This document shows positions 60,180 through 64,000 of a DNA stretch of 64,000 nt, piece by piece. Source of the stretch: an uncultured Eubacterium sp. (GTDB lineage: Bacteria; Bacillota; Clostridia; Oscillospirales; Acutalibacteraceae); contig UQCC01000003.1 of the NCBI GenBank assembly GCA_900539325.1, forward strand, positions 92,521 through 156,520, read 5' to 3'. The translations under genes were made by a program, and so were the position numbers. Each line of letters begins with the position of its first letter. Positions within the stretch are counted from its first letter, which is position 1. Under the pieces are notes generated by a model. It was not told where the DNA came from. It made no database searches and saw nothing but the letters and a program-made list of their open reading frames with translations.

Positions 60180-62381
60180 ATGCTTAACTTAACTATTAAC
60201 GGAAAAAACATTCAGGTTGAAGAGGGTACAACAATCCTCCAAGCCGCAAAAGACAACGGCATTTACATTCCTACCCTTTGCTATGACGAAGCCGTAAAAG
60301 TTTACGGTGCGTGCGGTCTTTGCGTTGTTGAAGCCGAGGGTATTCCAAAACTCTTGCGTTCCTGCTCTGCAAAATGCACAGACGGAATGGTAATCAACAC
60401 CGAAAGCGACAGAGTTGTTCAATCAAGAAAAATCGCTATGGAACTTCTTATGTCTGCCCATGACGGCGACTGCGTTGCTCCGTGCCAACTCAACTGCCCT
60501 GCAAGAACAGACTGCCAGGGATATGTCGGTCTTATTGCAAACGGCGAATACGAATCCGCATTGAAACTTGTTAAAAACAAAGTTTCACTCCCTGCTTCAA
60601 TCGGCAGAGTTTGTCCGCACCCATGCGAAAGTGCGTGCAGAAGAAAAAATGTTGAAGAACCTATCAACATTGCTCAATTAAAGGCTTTTGCCGCTGACAT
60701 TGACCTCAACGGCGATAAATACGTTCCTGAAAAAGCAGAAGCAACAGGCAAAAAAATTGCTGTCATCGGCGGCGGTCCGGCAGGTCTTACAGCTGCATAT
60801 CAGCTTGCAATAAAAGGCCACGATGTAACAATCTATGATATGATGGAAAAAATGGGCGGTATGCTCCGCTACGGTATTCCGCAGTACAGACTTCCTAAAG
60901 AAGTGCTTGACAGCGAAATTGAGATTATCGAAAAGCTCGGCGTTAAGATGATTAACAATGTTAAACTCGGCAAGGACTTCACTATTGCAAGCCTCAAAGA
61001 GCAAAACGACGCTGTTATTGTTGCTGTCGGTGCTTGGAAATCAAGTTCAATGAGAACTCCGGGCGAAGATCTTAACGGTGTTTACGGCGGTATTGATTTT
61101 CTCCGCAGCGTAATTCTCGGCAAGCCTGAAGAAATCGGCGACAATGTTGTTATCTGCGGTGGCGGTAACACAGCAATGGACGCTTGCAGAACCGCTGTAA
61201 GACTCGGCGCAAAGAATGTTTATGTTGTTTACAGAAGAACAAGAAACGAGATGCCTGCCGACGACCTTGAAATCAGAGAGGCAGAGGAAGAGGGCGTACA
61301 ATACAAATTCCTCACAAACCCTATTTCGTTCAACGGTGAAAACGGCAAGGTAAAGAGCATTACACTTCAAATTATGGAACTCGGCGAGCCTGACGCATCA
61401 GGCAGAAGAAAGCCTGTACCTGTTGAGGGCAAGACTGAAGAAATCGAAGTTGACAGTGTTATTATGGCTATCGGTCAAAAACTTGTCGGCGAGGATGTGA
61501 GCGAACTTAAACTCACAGACAGAGGCAACATTGAGGCTGATATAGACACATTCCAAACAAATCTTGACGGAGTGTTTGCTATCGGTGACGCAACAAACAG
61601 AGGTGCATCAATCGCTATTGAAGCAATCGGCGAAGCAGACAGATGTGCAGAAGCTGTTGACGCATTTTTGAACGGCGAAGCAATTGACACAAGAGTGCCG
61701 TACATCAGCAGAAGAGACGAAGAACTCATTGACTACTCTGCAAAGCAAAAATGTGCAAGAACCAATCCAAAGGTGCTTGACCCTGAATACAGACGAAACA
61801 ATTTTGACGAAGTAAGCCTCGGATTTACAGAAGACGAAGCGAAAGCTGAAGCAAGCCGTTGCCTTGAATGCGGATGCAAAGAATACTTCAAGTGTAAACT
61901 TTTGAGCGTTGCACAGAGATACGACATCAACCCTGCCAGATTCAAGGGCGAAATGCCACAGAAATACACAGCAAATTCAAATGAATTCATTGAACGCAAC
62001 AGTGCAAAGTGTATTCTTTGCGGATTGTGTGTAAGAAGCTGTAAGGAAGTTATGAACATTTCGGCAATAGGTCTTATGGGCAGAGGCTTCAAGACAGAGG
62101 TTGCTCCTGCGTTTAATCTTCCGCTTGACCAAACCAAGTGCACAAACTGCGGACTTTGCGTTGAACTTTGCCCAACAGGTGCTTTGACAGAAAAATCGGC
62201 ACTTACAAAGCAAGTTCCGCTCAAAGAGGAATACAGCGAAAAAGAGGTTACAATCGACGGCAAGACCGCAAAGGTTAAGGTTTCTGCTTATGACGGCAAA
62301 ACCATACGTGTAATTCCGGATGACGAAACCTCACGAACAGCAAACCTCACAAGAGAACAGCTTTTTAACCTCGGAAAGTAA
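60180..62381 (+). CDS. Ferredoxin-domain GltD/NfnB-like flavin oxidoreductase (Stn-type C subunit)
   Basis: 733 residues. An N-terminal [2Fe-2S] domain (YGACGLCVVEAEG; Cys in TLCYDEAV and RSCSAKC) precedes a Cys-rich region (CVAPCQLNCPARTDC; CPHPCESACRR). A GltD/NfnB-like pyridine nucleotide-disulfide fold follows, with FAD site VIGGGPAGLTAAYQLA and NAD(P)H site ICGGGNTAMDACRTAVRLG and VYRRTRNEMPAD. The end has CLECGC and two [4Fe-4S] motifs (CILCGLCVRSC; CTNCGLCVELCP). The H-cluster domain of HydA is absent, so this is not a hydrogenase. With the two upstream genes this matches the Sporomusa-type Nfn transhydrogenase layout. Confidence 0.92.
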   Translation: MLNLTINGKNIQVEEGTTILQAAKDNGIYIPTLCYDEAVKVYGACGLCVVEAEGIPKLLRSCSAKCTDGMVINTESDRVVQSRKIAMELLMSAHDGDCVAPCQLNCPARTDCQGYVGLIANGEYESALKLVKNKVSLPASIGRVCPHPCESACRRKNVEEPINIAQLKAFAADIDLNGDKYVPEKAEATGKKIAVIGGGPAGLTAAYQLAIKGHDVTIYDMMEKMGGMLRYGIPQYRLPKEVLDSEIEIIEKLGVKMINNVKLGKDFTIASLKEQNDAVIVAVGAWKSSSMRTPGEDLNGVYGGIDFLRSVILGKPEEIGDNVVICGGGNTAMDACRTAVRLGAKNVYVVYRRTRNEMPADDLEIREAEEEGVQYKFLTNPISFNGENGKVKSITLQIMELGEPDASGRRKPVPVEGKTEEIEVDSVIMAIGQKLVGEDVSELKLTDRGNIEADIDTFQTNLDGVFAIGDATNRGASIAIEAIGEADRCAEAVDAFLNGEAIDTRVPYISRRDEELIDYSAKQKCARTNPKVLDPEYRRNNFDEVSLGFTEDEAKAEASRCLECGCKEYFKCKLLSVAQRYDINPARFKGEMPQKYTANSNEFIERNSAKCILCGLCVRSCKEVMNISAIGLMGRGFKTEVAPAFNLPLDQTKCTNCGLCVELCPTGALTEKSALTKQVPLKEEYSEKEVTIDGKTAKVKVSAYDGKTIRVIPDDETSRTANLTREQLFNLGK

Positions 62382-62391
62382 TACAAATTTT

Positions 62392-62424
62392 AAAGTCGTG
62401 TACCATTTGGCACACGACTTTTTT
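62392..62424 (+). terminator. Terminator of the Stn-like operon
   Basis: AAAGTCGTGT, ACCATTTGGC-type loop, ACACGACTTTTTT; 10 bases after the stop. Confidence 0.92.
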
Positions 62425-62483
62425 ATTGCAATAAAGCTGTTTATATGATAATCTTAAATCAAGAACTTTAACGAGGAAAGCAT

Positions 62484-62588
62484 ATGAAATACTATTATTG
62501 CATAAGCGAAATGATGGCGATTGATTTAGACAATAAAATAGATTTTAAAAGCATTGCCAATCCCGTATATTCCCTGCAAAAGCTGTGA
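62484..62588 (+). CDS. Possible 34-residue ORF
   Basis: ATG at 62484 with CGAGGAAAG 5 bases upstream, stop at 62588. The product begins MKYYYCISEMMAIDL and has no known motif. It may be the start of a degraded gene or a chance frame; the ribosome site is its only support. Confidence 0.35.
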   Translation: MKYYYCISEMMAIDLDNKIDFKSIANPVYSLQKL

Positions 62589-62637
62589 GATATTAATATA
62601 ACTTTAATACAAAATCAATCCAAAGGAGATTATCAAA

Positions 62638-63123
62638 ATGATAAATAAGCTGCATTTGGCAATGATAGAGTTGTACAACGGTGACGCAAAGAGGATTCAG
62701 CATTTTTGCAAAGTTCACAGCTATGCAAAACTCATTGCAAAGGCAGAAAATGTTGACGACGAAACATTATTTATAATTGAAACGGCGGCATTTACCCACG
62801 ATATAGGAATTCATATTTGTGAAGAAAAATACGGGAATTGCAACGGAAAATTGCAGGAAAAAGAAGGACCGCCGATAGCAAAGCAATTGCTGGAAAAGTT
62901 AGGTTTTAATGACAAAGTATCCAATCGAGTGCAATATTTAATAGCGCATCATCATACATATGACAATATTGACGGAATCGACTATCAAATTCTTGTCGAA
63001 GCGGATTTTCTCGTCAATATGTATGAGGAAAACCTCTCAAAACAGGCTGTTCAGAATACTTGTGACAAAATTTTCAAAACCGCCTACGGAAAGGAAATAT
63101 GCAAAATGATGTTTGGACTTTAA
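62638..63123 (+). CDS. HD-domain phosphohydrolase
   Basis: 161 residues. HD metal ligands are visible in RIQHFCKVHSYAKLIAKAE, AAFTHDIGIHICEEKYG, LIAHHHTYDNIDGIDYQILVEADFLVN. The substrate (nucleotide or other phosphate) cannot be told. AAAGGAG precedes the ATG. It stands alone between two terminators. Confidence 0.88.
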   Translation: MINKLHLAMIELYNGDAKRIQHFCKVHSYAKLIAKAENVDDETLFIIETAAFTHDIGIHICEEKYGNCNGKLQEKEGPPIAKQLLEKLGFNDKVSNRVQYLIAHHHTYDNIDGIDYQILVEADFLVNMYEENLSKQAVQNTCDKIFKTAYGKEICKMMFGL

Positions 63124-63216
63124 ATCATCTAAATTTTTGACAATTGCTCGATTTACAGTTGCACATAACATGTTATAAACACAAAATTAACGAAAGCCCT
63201 ACATACCCACAATAGA

Positions 63217-63253
63217 AAACGAGCCGAGATACGTACATCTCGGCTCGTTTTTG
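63217..63253. terminator. Bidirectional terminator after the HD gene
   Basis: AAAACGAGCCGAGAT, ACGTAC, ATCTCGGCTCGTTTTTG; perfect 15-bp stem. Confidence 0.92.
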
Positions 63254-63305
63254 TATATGACAGCAATCATAAAATTCAGATTTACAAATCGCAAAAATAT
63301 ATGTA

Positions 63306-63349
63306 TTGACAAACCATATATCACGCACTATAATAGTTCTAAATAGAAC
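63306..63349 (+). promoter_or_regulatory. marR promoter with palindromic operator
   Basis: TTGACA (63306-63311), 17 bases, TATAAT (63329-63334), immediately followed by GTTCTA-AA-TAGAAC (63336-63349). The dyad covers the transcript start, the typical place for MarR self-repression. Confidence 0.85.
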
Positions 63350-63369
63350 GATTAACAAGGAATGATACT

Positions 63370-63813
63370 ATGCATTTTTGGGACAGGCATAAAACAATTA
63401 CCGGCTATTACGAATCGCTCACAAGTTCGATTTGCGACAAGTATGATTTGACCCAAATGGAATATGACATACTGATGTTTTTGCACGGCAACCCCGAATT
63501 CAATACGGCGGCAGACATTGTCAAAATTCGCAAATCAACAAAATCTCATGTTTCAACCTCGCTCAAATCACTTGAAAACAAAGGCTTGATTGAAAAGAAG
63601 CAGAGCAAAAGCAATAAAAAACACATAGAAATTTTTGTGACCGAAAGTGCAAAAAGCATAATCTACGAGGGCATCGACACACAAAAACGTTTTGCCCACG
63701 ATGTGCTCAAAGGATTTTCGGATGAGGAAATTGCAACATTCAAGAATATTTTTGAAAAAATCTGCAATAACGCAGAAGATTGTTTAAACGAGAAACAACA
63801 CCGTGAATGTTAG
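63370..63813 (+). CDS. MarR-family transcriptional regulator
   Basis: 147 residues. Winged helix-turn-helix: YDLTQMEYDILMFLHGNPEFNTAADIVKIRKSTKSHVSTSLKSLENKGLIEKKQSKSNKKHIEIFVTESA, flanked by dimerisation helices. AAGGA precedes the ATG. A dyad over its promoter suggests autoregulation, and the small membrane protein gene that follows by 29 bases is likely its target. Confidence 0.93.
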   Translation: MHFWDRHKTITGYYESLTSSICDKYDLTQMEYDILMFLHGNPEFNTAADIVKIRKSTKSHVSTSLKSLENKGLIEKKQSKSNKKHIEIFVTESAKSIIYEGIDTQKRFAHDVLKGFSDEEIATFKNIFEKICNNAEDCLNEKQHREC

Positions 63814-63842
63814 TTATTTGAAGTAAAAAAGGAGTTTTAATT

Positions 63843-64000
63843 ATGGCAAACGAAAAATACAAACCGCAAATTCCCGATATTATGGAAGCAATTTTTGACG
63901 CAGGATATTTGATTTTCGACTTAATCGCAGGCATTTTGTTCTTCACATTTTCAAAGGGCAATCCTTTGTTCATCTTATACGGCGTGTTAACATTGACGCT
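63843..64000 (+). CDS. Membrane protein of unknown family (partial)
   Basis: The first ~52 residues are visible before the window ends. The ATG follows AAAAAGGAG by 8 bases. A short soluble start (ANEKYKPQIPDIMEAIFDAG) leads into a first helix (YLIFDLIAGILFFTF), a short turn (SKGNP) and a second helix start. Likely co-transcribed with the MarR gene; too little is present to name it. Confidence 0.75.
   Translation, partial: MANEKYKPQIPDIMEAIFDAGYLIFDLIAGILFFTFSKGNPLFILYGVLTLT

Noticed and set aside
57952..62381. NADH-linked [FeFe] hydrogenase (HydABC/HndABCD)
   Set aside because: The third gene has a GltD/NfnB-like flavoprotein instead of the H-cluster domain with its conserved cysteine motifs.

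Overview
The window reads as chromosome of a low-GC, Gram-positive anaerobe of the class Clostridia, most likely an Oscillospirales/Ruminococcaceae-type gut spore-former. The inference rests on a sigma-K gene, a CD1247-like acidic protein, an Amt-PII fusion, an agr-type peptide signalling locus, GSI-alpha glutamine synthetase, CIRCE heat-shock control and consistent AT-rich TTGACA-N17-TATAAT promoters with AGGAGG ribosome sites. No rRNA, CRISPR array, phage or insertion sequence was seen.

Layout. 1-5.6 kb (minus): nitrogen assimilation: glnA, an amt-PII fusion and a split glutamate synthase, with terminator hairpins in the glnA and amt leaders. 5.7-14 kb (minus): a CapA-like protein, a Ca/Na antiporter, a Cys/Asp-rich zinc-ribbon protein, efp, aroQ, rpsU, a secreted FN3 protein, and an ECF sigma factor overlapping a membrane-anchored beta-propeller gene. 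14-32 kb (minus): one compact housekeeping superoperon of fifteen genes (trmH-like, dprA, topA, trmFO, plsX, rnc, radical SAM, smc, ftsY, rdgB, yhbY, nadD, yqeK, rsfS, leuS), mostly joined by overlapping stop/start codons. 32-44 kb: an HprK-like kinase with a DUF4430 lipoprotein, sigK, a GNAT-like gene with no Shine-Dalgarno, a DMT exporter, a polar amino acid ABC transporter, an M16C peptidase, an NSS symporter, a deoxyinosine glycosylase and a YaiI protein. 44-50.3 kb: a CIRCE-controlled hsp20 with a complex leader; a complete agr-type quorum-sensing locus (agrC-, agrA-like, XRE regulator, divergent agrD-agrB) followed by a structured RNA candidate; an AraC regulator; initiator tRNA; and an independent small RNA candidate. 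50.3-64 kb: glycerate kinase, a small protein and a GH38 alpha-mannosidase; a DUF308 protein and an aberrant EF-G-like GTPase; a three-gene NuoE/NuoF/GltD-like flavin and iron-sulfur complex with the layout of the Sporomusa-type Nfn transhydrogenase; an HD protein; and a MarR regulator with a cut-off membrane protein.

Best candidates for something new: (1) the agr-type locus, with a 49-residue AgrD-like peptide, two matching 17-bp dyads in the divergent promoter region, and a four-helix RNA with its own terminator directly after agrB; (2) the small RNA at 49974-50119 with consensus promoter and terminator; (3) the many-hairpin amt leader; (4) the Stn-like bifurcating complex with a 20-bp palindrome over its start region; (5) the hsp20 leader with a 17-codon ORF.
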